In this document: in pieces, positions 27,980 through 37,533 of the stretch
How positions within the stretch are numbered: the first letter of the stretch is position 1
Layout of the letters: each line of letters opens with the position of its first letter
Origin: Acidovorax radicis
GTDB lineage: Bacteria; Pseudomonadota; Gammaproteobacteria; Burkholderiales; Burkholderiaceae_C
NCBI RefSeq assembly: GCF_020510705.1
Contig: NZ_CP075184.1
Location: 3,782,001-3,846,000 of the forward strand
Length of the DNA: 64,000 bases
Reading direction: 5' to 3'
Program-made: the position numbers and the translations under genes
Notes under the pieces: generated by a model
Told to the model about the DNA's origin: nothing
The model's input: only the letters and a program-made list of their open reading frames with translations
The model's database searches: none

Positions 27980-28118
27980 CCCCCCTGTGCCGCTTCGCGT
28001 CACCCCCCCAAAGGGGACGCCACCCGAGACCCGGCAAAGCCGGTTCCACGGTGGCACTGGTATCAGCAGCATCGCTGTATTGCAGGGATGCCGCCCGATA
28101 AAAATTTCAAACCTTTTT

Positions 28119-28161
28119 GGCCTCTAGCGCTTATCCCATAAGCGCTACCAGCTATCAAAAC
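28119..28161. repeat. dispersed AGCGCTT palindromic repeat, copy 6
   Basis: The clearest copy: GGCCTCTAGCGCTTAT, CCC, ATAAGCGCTACCAGC, TATCAAAAC. The AGCGCTTAT and ATAAGCGCT arms pair perfectly around three bases. It lies between kynB and kynU, 24 bases before the kynU start. Confidence 0.85.
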
Positions 28162-28184
28162 AGAAGTAACTGACCTTGACCGCC

Positions 28185-29495
28185 ATGACCACTACCCTCC
28201 AAGACTGCCGCGCCCTGGATGCGCAAGACCCGCTCGCGCCGCTGCGCGGCCACTTCAGCCTGCCCGCAGGCGTGATCTACCTCGACGGCAATTCGCTGGG
28301 CGTGTTGCCCAAGGCCGCCGCCGCACGCGTGGCCGATGTGGTGGCGCGCGAATGGGGCACGGACCTCATCCAATCGTGGAACACCAACCGCTGGTTTGAC
28401 CTGCCCCAGCGCCTGGGCAACCAGCTCGCCCCGCTGATCGGCGCGGGCAAGGACGAAGTGGTGTGCACCGACAGCACCTCCATCAACCTCTACAAAGTGC
28501 TCAGCGCCGCGCTGAACATCGCCCGCGAAGACGGCCCCACGCGCAAGCGCATCGTGAGCGAGCGCAGCAACTTCCCCACCGACCTCTACATCGCCGAGGG
28601 CCTGTGCAAGGAGCGTGGTTTGGAGCTGGTGCTGGTGGAGCCCGAAGAGATCACCGCCGCGCTGACCAGCGACGTGGCCGTGTTGATGCTCACGCATGTG
28701 AACTACCGCACCGGCGCCATGCACGACATGGCCGCCATCACCGCTGCCGCACACGCCCAGGGCATTTTGTGCGTGTGGGACCTGGCGCACAGCGCGGGCG
28801 CGGTGCCGGTCGACCTGAACGGCGCAGGCGCGGATTTCTCGATTGGCTGCGGCTACAAATATTTGAACGGCGGCCCTGGCGCACCGGCCTTTGTGTGGGT
28901 GAATCCACGCCACGCCAATCGCTTCTGGCAACCGCTGTCGGGCTGGTGGGGCCATGCCGCGCCCTTCCAGTTCACCCCCGACTACCAACCCGCCCTAGGC
29001 ATCACGCGTTACCTGTGTGGCACGCAGCCCATCATCAGCCTGTCGGCCCTGCAGTGCGGGCTGGATGTATTCACGGCCGCCGAAAGCCTGGGCGGCATGG
29101 CCGCGCTGCGCACCAAGTCGCTGGCGCTCACCGACCTGTTCATCCAGCTGGTGGAAGAGCGCTGCACAGGCCACGGCCTGGGCCTGGCCACGCCGCGCGA
29201 CCATGCCCAGCGCGGCTCGCAGGTGTGCCTGACGCGCGACGAAGGCGCAGGCGTGGGCGGCCAGGGCAGCGGTGCCTATGCCATCGTGCAGGCGCTGATT
29301 GCACGCGGCGTGATTGGCGACTTCCGCAAGGGGGATGGCGGCAAAGGCCCGCACAAGGACATCCTGCGCTTTGGCTTCACCCCGCTGTACATCGGCTTTG
29401 AAGACGTGTGGAACGCGGTGGAGCACCTGCGCCAGGTGCTGGAAAGCGGCGATTGGCAGCAGCCTCAGTTCAACCAGACCCACGCAGTCACCTGA
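28185..29495 (+). CDS. kynU: kynureninase
   Basis: KynU is a PLP enzyme that cuts kynurenine to anthranilate and alanine. The 436-residue product shows [30 protein letters not shown], the cofactor-binding Asp region [15 protein letters not shown], and the Schiff-base Lys in [17 protein letters not shown], then [13 protein letters not shown] and the C-terminal [18 protein letters not shown] use the ATG at 28185 instead of the TTG at 28176. kynA follows after 18 bases, so the two are co-transcribed. Confidence 0.96.
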   Translation: MTTTLQDCRALDAQDPLAPLRGHFSLPAGVIYLDGNSLGVLPKAAAARVADVVAREWGTDLIQSWNTNRWFDLPQRLGNQLAPLIGAGKDEVVCTDSTSINLYKVLSAALNIAREDGPTRKRIVSERSNFPTDLYIAEGLCKERGLELVLVEPEEITAALTSDVAVLMLTHVNYRTGAMHDMAAITAAAHAQGILCVWDLAHSAGAVPVDLNGAGADFSIGCGYKYLNGGPGAPAFVWVNPRHANRFWQPLSGWWGHAAPFQFTPDYQPALGITRYLCGTQPIISLSALQCGLDVFTAAESLGGMAALRTKSLALTDLFIQLVEERCTGHGLGLATPRDHAQRGSQVCLTRDEGAGVGGQGSGAYAIVQALIARGVIGDFRKGDGGKGPHKDILRFGFTPLYIGFEDVWNAVEHLRQVLESGDWQQPQFNQTHAVT

Positions 29496-29513
29496 TCGGC
29501 AAGGAGATTGACC

Positions 29514-30407
29514 ATGTGCCCCTACTCGCAAACCCCATCGCAAGCCCCTGACAGCAAAGCGCCAGCCGCCGCCCTGCCCGAATCCATCGTGCACGAAGAA
29601 CGTGCCCAGCTCGACTTCAGCCAGAGCATGAGCTATGGCGACTATTTGCAACTGGACGCCATCCTCAGTGCCCAAAAGCCGCTGTCGCCTGCGCACGATG
29701 AGATGCTGTTCATCGTGCAGCACCAAACCAGCGAGCTGTGGATGAAGCTCATGCTGCACGAGCTGCGCGCCGCCATGGGCCACATTGCCGGCGACGAACT
29801 GCAGATGGCCTTCAAGATGCTGGCGCGTGTCTCCAAGATCATGGAACAACTGGTGCACGCCTGGGATGTGCTGGCCACCATGACGCCACCCGAGTACACC
29901 GCCATGCGCCCTTACCTGGGCCAGTCCAGCGGCTTTCAAAGCTATCAATACCGCAGCATTGAATTCGCCCTAGGCAATAAAAACCGGGCCATGCTCCAGC
30001 CCCATGCGCACCGCCCCGACCTGCTGGGGCAAGTGCAGGCCGCTTACGAAGCGCCCTCGCTGTATGACGAGGCCCTGCGCCTGCTGGCGCGGCGGGGCCT
30101 TCCCGTGCCCGCCAGCCACCTGGAACGCGACTGGACCCAGCCCTATGCAGAAAGCGACGCGGTGGAACAGGCGTGGCTCGTGGTGTATCGCAATCCGCAG
30201 CAGTATTGGGACCTGTACCAGCTTGGCGAAGAACTCACCGATCTGGAAGACGCCTTTCGCCTTTGGCGCTTTCGCCATGTGACCACCGTCGAACGCATCA
30301 TCGGATTCAAGCGCGGCACGGGTGGCACCGGCGGGGTGAGCTATTTGCGCAAGATGCTGGACGTGGTGCTGTTCCCCGAGATCTGGAAGCTACGCACGGA
30401 CCTATGA
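29514..30407 (+). CDS. kynA: tryptophan 2,3-dioxygenase
   Basis: KynA is the haem dioxygenase that opens the indole ring of tryptophan. The 297-residue product has the family blocks [56 protein letters not shown] and the substrate loop [34 protein letters not shown] stands seven bases before the ATG at 29514, which is therefore preferred to the TTG at 29508. It ends the kynB-U-A group; a strong terminator follows about 75 bases downstream. Confidence 0.97.
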   Translation: MCPYSQTPSQAPDSKAPAAALPESIVHEERAQLDFSQSMSYGDYLQLDAILSAQKPLSPAHDEMLFIVQHQTSELWMKLMLHELRAAMGHIAGDELQMAFKMLARVSKIMEQLVHAWDVLATMTPPEYTAMRPYLGQSSGFQSYQYRSIEFALGNKNRAMLQPHAHRPDLLGQVQAAYEAPSLYDEALRLLARRGLPVPASHLERDWTQPYAESDAVEQAWLVVYRNPQQYWDLYQLGEELTDLEDAFRLWRFRHVTTVERIIGFKRGTGGTGGVSYLRKMLDVVLFPEIWKLRTDL

Positions 30408-30480
30408 GTAGCGAACCTTGAGCCGGCCTGGTCTCGCCCTGGTCTCACTCGTGTCCCTCAGACTCCGATCTAGCCGCTGC

Positions 30481-30517
30481 AAAAAAGGCCTGTCCGCGTG
30501 AGCGGACAGGCCTTTTT
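30481..30517. terminator. bidirectional terminator between kynA and the DUF3395-like gene
   Basis: The hairpin AAAAAGGCCTGTCCGC, GTGA, GCGGACAGGCCTTTTT has perfect 16-base arms with A and T runs on either side. It lies between the convergent kynA and the leftward repeat-protein gene and serves both. Confidence 0.92.
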
Positions 30518-30629
30518 ATAAACAACCACAGCGCTTGATGGCCGCACTCTCCAGGTCCTGGTACAGGCCCAGGCCCCGGTAGCAGATCCTCTGAGGACAT
30601 GCTGCTTGAGGCGCTGAAGCCTTCAGCCT

Positions 30630-31628
30630 TCACGGCAGGATCAAATTGTCGCCCTCACGCACATTGGCCCGCTGCTCGCGACCGCCCACAGAATAGGTCA
30701 CCCACAGCATCTTGGTGACCCGGGGCGCGGGGTCACACCCGCCACACAACTCATTGGTGACCCGCACCGCCAAGCTGTTGTCCTGGATGATGGAACGCAG
30801 GCGCCCGGTCACATCGACCATGCGGCCATCAGCCCCATAAGACCCGTTCAAAATAACCAGCTGGTAGCGTTGCTGCTCACGGTAATCGCCCTGCGGGTTC
30901 CCCCCCTGGTTACCGGCACCATTCCAGCCGCCGTTCCAGCCATCACGCCCCCAGTTGCCACCACCCCAGCCGCTGAAGCGGGCACCATCGATGGTCTTGC
31001 CTTCGGCGTATTCGAGCATCTGGGTCTGGCCATCGCGGGTGCGCACATAAATACGCAGGGTCTTCGTCTTGCGGGGATGGGGGTCCACGCCAAAGGTGTC
31101 GTTGGTCAGGGGAATGGCGCGGTCATTGCGTGCCAATTCGCGCAGGCGCTGGGTCACGTCTACATGGCGCTCCGGGGTGCCGTAGATGGCTTGCAGGATC
31201 CGCAGCTCGCCGTCATCGCGGCCGTTGTTGTTTCCGCCTTCATTGCCTTGCCAGCCACCGTTATGCCCACCCTGGCCCCAGTTGCCACCACGCCAGCCGA
31301 CGAACTGGGCCCCGTCTACCGTAGAGTCCTCGCGGTACTCAAACGTGCGCGTCGCGCCGTCGGGGCCACGGGCGTAGATGCGCAGTGCCTTGGTACGGCC
31401 ACGGTCGGGGTCGGTGCCAAACACCTCGTTGCTCACCCGGAAGGCCTGGTCGCTGCGGGCCAGTTGCTTGAGCCGGTCCGTCACATCCACACTGCGCTCC
31501 GCCGTGCCGTAGCTTGCACTCAAGATTTGATAGGCGCCCTCATCCCGCTGGGCAGCGGCAGGGGCGATCAGTCCGAAAAATAACAGCAGGACAGCCCAAA
31601 GGCCGTGAAGGGGGTTGCGAAACAACAT
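30630..31628 (-). CDS. secreted protein with three DUF3395-like repeats
   Basis: The 332-residue product has a signal peptide (LWAVLLLFFGLIAPAAAQ) and three repeats of about 110 residues starting near residues 31, 141 and 256. Each begins like SASYGTAERSVDVTDRLKQL and continues with a V/L-T/S-N-E/D block, DP-x-x-x-x-TK-x-L-x-I-x-V and a tail. The pattern resembles the DUF3395 domain. Two Gly/Trp/Asn-rich linkers (GGNWGQGGHNGGWQG and a similar one) separate the repeats. The ATG at 31628 has a textbook AAGGAG site. Function is unknown; an extracytoplasmic binding role is a guess. Confidence 0.7.
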   Translation of the reverse strand: MLFRNPLHGLWAVLLLFFGLIAPAAAQRDEGAYQILSASYGTAERSVDVTDRLKQLARSDQAFRVSNEVFGTDPDRGRTKALRIYARGPDGATRTFEYREDSTVDGAQFVGWRGGNWGQGGHNGGWQGNEGGNNNGRDDGELRILQAIYGTPERHVDVTQRLRELARNDRAIPLTNDTFGVDPHPRKTKTLRIYVRTRDGQTQMLEYAEGKTIDGARFSGWGGGNWGRDGWNGGWNGAGNQGGNPQGDYREQQRYQLVILNGSYGADGRMVDVTGRLRSIIQDNSLAVRVTNELCGGCDPAPRVTKMLWVTYSVGGREQRANVREGDNLILP

Positions 31629-32274
31629 AGAAATCTCCTTGAATATCGGACTCATCGCGGGTGCGATGCTGAACTGGAATGGAACAGGAACGGGGCGCTT
31701 GCCTTTAACGGTCGCCAGCACTGCGGGTTGACGCCGCAAGCGACTGCCCACGCCCCGTGTGCCGAGCAGGCCCTCCCAAAGTCCTGCTCCCCTACAGATG
31801 CTGCGCGCCCTGCGCGCGTGTCAGCAACGCCCCTTTACCAGCGGTGTTGACACCTTTCCACGCCGGCAAAGGCAAGTCAATAGGCCGATGCCTTCGGCGA
31901 ACGCCAGGCAACAGCGCGCTTGCATTGAAGCCACCGCTGGGCTAGCCCTCGGCCAGGTTGGTCGCGTGTGCCGTAAAACGGCCCAACACACCGTGTCCGA
32001 GGGCAGGCAGTCTGCTCATCCAGGGGCTGATCCACATGCGCCCGGAGGCGCTGCGGGCCGGTGCTCGGTCCCAGTACCCGGCACCGCACACCCCACCCGA
32101 CGGTGAAAGGTCAACGTTCGCACGACGCCAAGGGCCGTGAATTCGGCACGCCTATCGCCTATCACTTTTCGCGCGCCCCCCGGCGACAGCGAACCATCCG
32201 CAGGGCTGGTAGCCTCTGCGGGGTACAAAGCCGCAGCGGCTTTTTCTTCTGCCCCCCTTCCTGGAGCCCCCACC
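31629..32274. other. 646-base gap without a supported gene
   Basis: Several short frames occur on both strands but none shows a family pattern or a good ribosome site, except the 138-base extension of the downstream MFS frame (from 32137). No repeat, hairpin with T-run or tRNA-like fold was found. It must hold the divergent promoters of the secreted repeat protein and the MFS gene. Confidence 0.5.
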
Positions 32275-33528
32275 GTGCAGGTGCACCTTTCCCCCACGCC
32301 AGCCCCGCTGCTTTCTTCGCGCGCTGCCTGGGCCATGCTGCTGGCGCTGGTGTCGGGGTTTGCGCTGAGCCAGGCGTTTCGCACCATCACGGCCATCATG
32401 GCCACCGGATTGCGGGCCGAGTTCGGCTTGTCGGCCCAGGCGCTGGGGGTGTTTGCAGGTGCGTTTGCCTTCGCCTTTGGCACCATGCAGCTGTTCATGG
32501 GCATCGGCATCGACCTCTATGGCGTGCGCCGCACGCTGCTGGTGGCTTTTCCGCTGTGCATCGCGGGTTCCGTGCTCTCGGCCATGGCACCGGGCTATGG
32601 CACGGTGCTGGTCGGGCAGGTGCTGATTGGTGTGGGCTGCGCCCCTGCTTTTCTGGTGTGCACGGTCTTCATCGCGCGCTACTTTCCTGCGTCACGGTTT
32701 GCCATGGTGTCGGGGGTCGCCATGGGCGTGGGCGGGCTGGGCATGCTGTTCACGGGCACGCCGCTGGCCTGGCTGGACCAGCAGTCATCATGGCGCATGG
32801 GTTTTGCCGTGTTGGCAGGGCTGGCCATGCTGGCGTGGTTGCTGATTTTCTGGAAGGTGCACGAACCCGCTCTCCCCGCGCACCCCGCCCACAGCGCCCC
32901 GCACCGCGAGTCTGTGGCGGGCGCGGTGCGCAGTTTTGGCGCGCTGTTTTTGGTGCCCCATACAGCCGGCATCCTGCTGCTGGCGCTCACCACCTACGCG
33001 TCGTTTCTCACACTGCGGGGGCTGTGGCTGGGCCCCCTGTTGATCGAGCGCCACGGCTATTCACTGGTGGCCAGCGGCAACGTGGCGATGCTGTCGTCTC
33101 TGGTGTCGCTGTTCACGCCCGCCTATTTTGGCCGCATGGACCCAGGCCCCGCACGGCGCAGACGATGGCTGGTGGCGTTCACGGTGTTGATGGCCGCCGT
33201 TTTCGCCACCCTCGGCCTGGCTCGGTCAGAGTGGCTGGACGTGGGCGGCTCCATCGCCGTGGGCCTGCTGGCGGGCTACATGGTGCTGCAGTATTCCGAC
33301 GTGCGCTCGGCCTACCCCGCCGCGATGACGGGGCGCGCCATGGCGGTGTTCACCATGGCCATGTTTTTGGGCGTGGCGTTGATGCAGTGGGTGACCGGGC
33401 TGGCTGCATCGCTGGCATCCGAGCGCGGGGCCGACCCCTATGTGGCCGTGATGCTGACCATTGCCGCCATGCTGGCGGCCAGCGCACTGGCCTTCAGGCT
33501 GCTGCCCGCTCCCGTCCGCGCCGATTGA
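32275..33528 (+). CDS. major facilitator superfamily transporter
   Basis: The 417-residue protein has about 12 membrane helices with MFS features: FALSQAFRTITAIMATGLRAEFGLS in helix 1 and its loop, GIGIDLYGVRRTLL in loop 2-3, and LIGVGCAPAFLVCTVFIARYFP in helix 4. The overall pattern is like organic anion or sugar-phosphate type MFS carriers, but the substrate is unknown. I start at the GTG at 32275, which has GGAG nine bases upstream; an ATG at 32137 would add 46 residues with no membrane character. It converges with the FAD monooxygenase gene. Confidence 0.82.
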   Translation: MQVHLSPTPAPLLSSRAAWAMLLALVSGFALSQAFRTITAIMATGLRAEFGLSAQALGVFAGAFAFAFGTMQLFMGIGIDLYGVRRTLLVAFPLCIAGSVLSAMAPGYGTVLVGQVLIGVGCAPAFLVCTVFIARYFPASRFAMVSGVAMGVGGLGMLFTGTPLAWLDQQSSWRMGFAVLAGLAMLAWLLIFWKVHEPALPAHPAHSAPHRESVAGAVRSFGALFLVPHTAGILLLALTTYASFLTLRGLWLGPLLIERHGYSLVASGNVAMLSSLVSLFTPAYFGRMDPGPARRRRWLVAFTVLMAAVFATLGLARSEWLDVGGSIAVGLLAGYMVLQYSDVRSAYPAAMTGRAMAVFTMAMFLGVALMQWVTGLAASLASERGADPYVAVMLTIAAMLAASALAFRLLPAPVRAD

Positions 33529-33614
33529 TCCGCGAAGACTGGGTGCTGGCGCCGCCCTGGCGCCACATTGGTCCCCATCAGCCCCGCACGCCATTTCTGC
33601 TAAAAATTAGAAGA

Positions 33615-33667
33615 AAACAGGCTGTAGCGCTTATGAATAAAGCGCAAGCAGCTACACATTCAATAGC
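33615..33667. repeat. dispersed AGCGCTT palindromic repeat, copy 7
   Basis: The sequence GCTGTAGCGCTTATGAATAA, then AGCGCAAGCAGCTAC, with A/T-rich flanks ending CAATAGCAAA. It sits in the short gap between the convergent MFS and monooxygenase genes, where it may help end transcription. Confidence 0.75.
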
Positions 33668-33670
33668 AAA

Positions 33671-34894
33671 CTACAGCGAACTCGCCCCCGCGCCATCGCC
33701 CCGGTACAACCACGGCACGTCCAGCAGGCGGGCGCCCAGCAGGCGCAGCGACAGATCGCGGCCCCAGCGCACGGGGCCCGTGGCGTGGAAGATGCGCCCG
33801 TTGCGGGTGGAGCGGGCCTGCACCCGCGCGTTGCGCTGCCAGCGGTTGAGTGCATAACGCGTAAGGCGCAGCGGCATATCCAGGTCGTGCATGGCCAGCG
33901 CGCGCTGCAGCTCGGCCGCGTCTTCAATGGCCATGCCGGCCCCTTGCGCAAGGTAAGGGCGCATAGGGTGGGCCGCATCGCCGAGCAGCGCCACCACGCC
34001 ACGTGCCATCTCGCTGGCGCCGCGCACCGGTGGCCGGTCGCACAAGGGCCACAGGCGCCAGCCCGGGTTGCCCACGGGGCCGCCATGGTCGGTCACGCTG
34101 CGCACCAGGTCTTGCAATGCGGTACAGGTGCCTTGCAGGGCATGTTCGAGGTCCGCCGCATTGGCACTGTGGTCCCAGCTCTCCAGGTTTTGGGGTGCCG
34201 GGCCTTGCACGATGACTACCAGGTTTTGCAGTTCGCCCCGGCGCACAGGGTATTGCACCGCATGCAGCCGGGGGCCCAACCACGCAGTGACCTGGGCCGT
34301 GCGCAGCGCCTCGGGCAGCGCGTGCTGGGGCACCATGGCGCGGTAGGCCAGGTGGCCCGTCACCCGGGGCGCCGTGGAGCCGAGCAGTTGTGCGCGCGTG
34401 CGGCTCCAGAGGCCGTCGGCGCCGATGAGCGCATCCCCCTCCACCTCTTTGCCCCGGCTGGTGCGCACCGTGACGACGTCGTCGGCATCGACGAAACGCT
34501 CGATCGCCTGGTCAAGATGCAGTTGTGTCTGGGTGCCGTCCGTCACCGCGGCCAGCAACAGGCCATGCAGATCAGCGCGGTGGATGGTGGCATAGGCGGC
34601 GCCATACCGATCGACCGCCGTGGTCCCCAGCGGCATGGCGCCCAGCTCTTTGCCGCTGACGGCATTGCGCACCTGCAAGCGCGTGGGAAACGCCGCCACG
34701 GATTGCAGCGCCTGCTGCAACCCCCAGGCCTGCAGCCGCCGCACCACGTTGGGCCCGATCTGCACGCCCGCACCCACTTCGCTGAAAGCGGTGGCCCGTT
34801 CGTACAACCGCACATCCAATCCCGCACGCGACGCACCCAGGGCCGCCGCCAGGCCGCCAATGCCACCGCCAGCGATCAGCACCTGTTTCTTCAT
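33671..34894 (-). CDS. FAD-dependent aromatic-ring monooxygenase
   Basis: The 407-residue flavoprotein has the Rossmann fingerprint VLIAGGGIGGLAAALGASRAG, ending in the acidic residue of RLYERA, the DG motif LIGADGLWSRTRAQL and the GD motif VALLGDAAHPMRPYLAQGAGMAIEDAAEL. This is the class A hydroxylase family that includes salicylate and 3-hydroxybenzoate 6-hydroxylases. The exact substrate is open; the nearby kynurenine genes supply anthranilate but are 3 kb away on the other strand. The start at 34894 (MKKQVLIAGGG) is clear because the fingerprint follows at once. Confidence 0.88.
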   Translation of the reverse strand: MKKQVLIAGGGIGGLAAALGASRAGLDVRLYERATAFSEVGAGVQIGPNVVRRLQAWGLQQALQSVAAFPTRLQVRNAVSGKELGAMPLGTTAVDRYGAAYATIHRADLHGLLLAAVTDGTQTQLHLDQAIERFVDADDVVTVRTSRGKEVEGDALIGADGLWSRTRAQLLGSTAPRVTGHLAYRAMVPQHALPEALRTAQVTAWLGPRLHAVQYPVRRGELQNLVVIVQGPAPQNLESWDHSANAADLEHALQGTCTALQDLVRSVTDHGGPVGNPGWRLWPLCDRPPVRGASEMARGVVALLGDAAHPMRPYLAQGAGMAIEDAAELQRALAMHDLDMPLRLTRYALNRWQRNARVQARSTRNGRIFHATGPVRWGRDLSLRLLGARLLDVPWLYRGDGAGASSL

Positions 34895-35019
34895 CACCGG
34901 GTCGTCTCCAGATGAAGCGCGCCCCCTTTGGGAGGCTGCGACCACACGGAACTCAAGGCGTGGGAGGAGTTTGTCATGCCTGCATTGTGAACGCAGCGAC
35001 AGGGGTTGCCAGCACAACG

Positions 35020-37533
35020 CTACAACGCGGGGCGCAGCGCCCGCTCAAGCATTTCAGCGGGCATGGGGCGGCCAAAGAGGTAGCCCTGAAACGCATTGCA
35101 ACCGTGGCGCTGTAAGAAATCAAGCTGGCCCGTGGTCTCGACGCCCTCGGCCACTACGTCCAGGTCCAGGCTATCTGCCAACGCCAAAATAGTGCGCACG
35201 ATGGCTGCATCGTTGGGGTCGGTTTGCAGGTCGCGCACAAAACCCTGGTCGATCTTGAGCTGGTCCAGGGGCAGGCGCTTGAGATAGCTGAGCGACGAAT
35301 AGCCCGTGCCGAAGTCGTCCAGCGAAAAGCCCACCCCGTAGCGGCGCAGGTGCTCCATGCGCGCGATGATGTCCTCGACATCAGCCATCAGCAGGCTCTC
35401 GGTGAGTTCGAGTTTGAGGCGCTCGGGGTTGGCACCGGTGGCATCCAGCGCACCCAGCACGCACGCGACAAAATCAGGCTGGCGAAACTGGCGCACGCTC
35501 ACGTTCACCGACAAGAAGAAATCGCGGGTGAGCGCGCTGCGCGACCAGGCCACCAATTGCGCGCAAGCGGCCTCCAGCACCCACTGCCCCAGCGGCAGGA
35601 TCAGCCCGGTCTGCTCGGCCAGCGGTATGAACTCGGCCGGCGACACCATGCTCCGGCGCGGATGCCGCCAGCGCACCAGCGCTTCCGCGCCCTGCAGGCG
35701 GCCCTTGCCGTCCACGATGGGCTGGTAGAACAACACCAGTTCCTTGTCGTGCAAGCCCCGGCGCAGGTCTGCCTCCAGCGCCGCGCGGTGGCTCGCCGCG
35801 ATCTGCATGTCGGGGTCGAAAAATCGCTGCGTGTTACGGCCCGCCGCTTTGGCCTGGTACATGGCCAGGTCAGCCTGTTTGAGCAGTTCGTCCACGGTGC
35901 AAGCCTGTTGGCCAAACAGGGCGATGCCAATGCTGGGCGTGCTGTGGTGGCTCAGGTCCCCCAGGGCATAGGGCTTGCCCAGCGTCGTGGCGATATGGCT
36001 CGCCACCAGCGCCGCTTCAGCGCTGGCTTGGGGCGTATCGGCGCTCAGCCCTTCCACCAGCACCACGAACTCGTCGCCGCCAAAGCGCGCTACCGTGTCG
36101 GACTCCCGCACGCACGCCTTCAGACGCCTGGCCACCTGCAGCAGTAGCTGGTCGCCCGTGTCGTGGCCCAGGGTGTCATTGAGATCCTTGAAGTTGTCAA
36201 GATCGATAAAAAGCAATGCGCCTTGGTTGCGTGCACGCGCCACTGCCAGCGTGGCGTGCTGCAGCCGGTCCACCAGCAACCGGCGATTGGGCAGGCCGGT
36301 CAAAGCGTCATAAAACGCCAGCCGTTCGATCTGTATTTCTACCTGCTTGCGCTCGGTAATGTCGCGCCCCACGCCGCGGTAGCCGCGCAGCGCGCCGCTA
36401 TCGTCAAACACCGGCACACCGCTCACAGAAATCCAGTGCAGGCTACCGTCGGGCCGCTCGCGCTGCAGTTCGAGATCGCGAAAGGGCTGGTGCGAAGCGA
36501 GAACCGCACGGTGCACCGCCCAATCGGCGTCGGTCATGTTGAGCGCCCCCAATTCCCAGCGCGTGTGCCCGAGCACGTCCGACAAGGGGATGCCGTTCAC
36601 GCTCAAATCGCCAGCGAGCTGCACAAACCGGCCTTCAGCGTCGTGCTCCCAATACCAGTCGGACGACAGATCGCTGAGCGAGCGAAACCGTGCTTCGCTC
36701 TCGCGCAGCTCTTTTTCCACCCGCACGTAGTCACTCACATCGGCAAAGGTGCGCACCATGCCGCCATTCGGCAGCATGCTGGTGCGCACTTCGAGCGTGC
36801 GCCCGTCGCGGGTGGTGCGCCAATACAGCGCTGGCGACACCGCCACCGCCCCCTGTGCGATATAGTCGTGCCCACGCTCGTCCACCAGACCGTAGTTTTC
36901 ACCAAAATCGCCGCGCTCGGCCTGGCTTCGTGTCAGCTCAGCGAGCGTGGGACGCGTGGCCATCAGCGACTCGGACAGGTGGAGCAGCTCCAGCACACGC
37001 TGGTTGTAGACCGTGATGCGGCCATCGGGACCGGTCTTGAAGATGCCCTGGCTCATGCTGGCCAGCGTGGCCTGCAAGTTGGTGCGCTGTTGCTGCAGCA
37101 TGGTCAGCGCTTCATGCCAGACGCGGGCATCCACCACCCGCACCGGATGCTCGCGCGCCTGCGCTTTTTGCATCAGGGACGCCAGCCGGTTCAGCAACTC
37201 GTCCAAGTGCAAGACACCATCGGCCTCACGCAACACATAGTCACCCAGTCCACAGCGAAAAGCACGTGCGGCCAGCGCCTCCTGGGTGGCATCAATGCAC
37301 ATCAGCACCGGGCGGCCGGCGCATAACTCCAGCACCTCGGGCAATTCACGGTCTGACGGTTTGAGACACAGCACCACAGCGTCCCAGGCCTGCGAGGCCA
37401 GCGGTGTCATGGCGGTTTCGGGGGTGGGGCTGTTGACCACGCGCCAAGCCGGAAAGCGGGTGGCGACCAATCGCCGCGCTGCCGCTGCGTGCTGGGTATC
37501 GACATCAACCCATAAAACGCTCGCGTGGGTCAT
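35020..37533 (-). CDS. receiver-like/PAS/GGDEF/EAL cyclic-di-GMP protein
   Basis: The 837-residue cytoplasmic protein has four parts. An N-terminal domain (1-125) looks like a response-regulator receiver but has VVLCLKPSD where the phospho-Asp should be. Two PAS domains follow (about 150-275 and 285-395). A GGDEF domain is intact (FGGDEFVV near 483) with an inhibitory RxxD site (RESD) five residues before it. The EAL domain is intact as well (AEALVRWRHP near 617, LTESLL, DDFGTGYSSLSYLKRLPLD near 739). Both synthesis and breakdown of c-di-GMP are possible. Its start overlaps the stop of the longer gene upstream by four bases. Confidence 0.92.
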   Translation of the reverse strand: MTHASVLWVDVDTQHAAAARRLVATRFPAWRVVNSPTPETAMTPLASQAWDAVVLCLKPSDRELPEVLELCAGRPVLMCIDATQEALAARAFRCGLGDYVLREADGVLHLDELLNRLASLMQKAQAREHPVRVVDARVWHEALTMLQQQRTNLQATLASMSQGIFKTGPDGRITVYNQRVLELLHLSESLMATRPTLAELTRSQAERGDFGENYGLVDERGHDYIAQGAVAVSPALYWRTTRDGRTLEVRTSMLPNGGMVRTFADVSDYVRVEKELRESEARFRSLSDLSSDWYWEHDAEGRFVQLAGDLSVNGIPLSDVLGHTRWELGALNMTDADWAVHRAVLASHQPFRDLELQRERPDGSLHWISVSGVPVFDDSGALRGYRGVGRDITERKQVEIQIERLAFYDALTGLPNRRLLVDRLQHATLAVARARNQGALLFIDLDNFKDLNDTLGHDTGDQLLLQVARRLKACVRESDTVARFGGDEFVVLVEGLSADTPQASAEAALVASHIATTLGKPYALGDLSHHSTPSIGIALFGQQACTVDELLKQADLAMYQAKAAGRNTQRFFDPDMQIAASHRAALEADLRRGLHDKELVLFYQPIVDGKGRLQGAEALVRWRHPRRSMVSPAEFIPLAEQTGLILPLGQWVLEAACAQLVAWSRSALTRDFFLSVNVSVRQFRQPDFVACVLGALDATGANPERLKLELTESLLMADVEDIIARMEHLRRYGVGFSLDDFGTGYSSLSYLKRLPLDQLKIDQGFVRDLQTDPNDAAIVRTILALADSLDLDVVAEGVETTGQLDFLQRHGCNAFQGYLFGRPMPAEMLERALRPAL

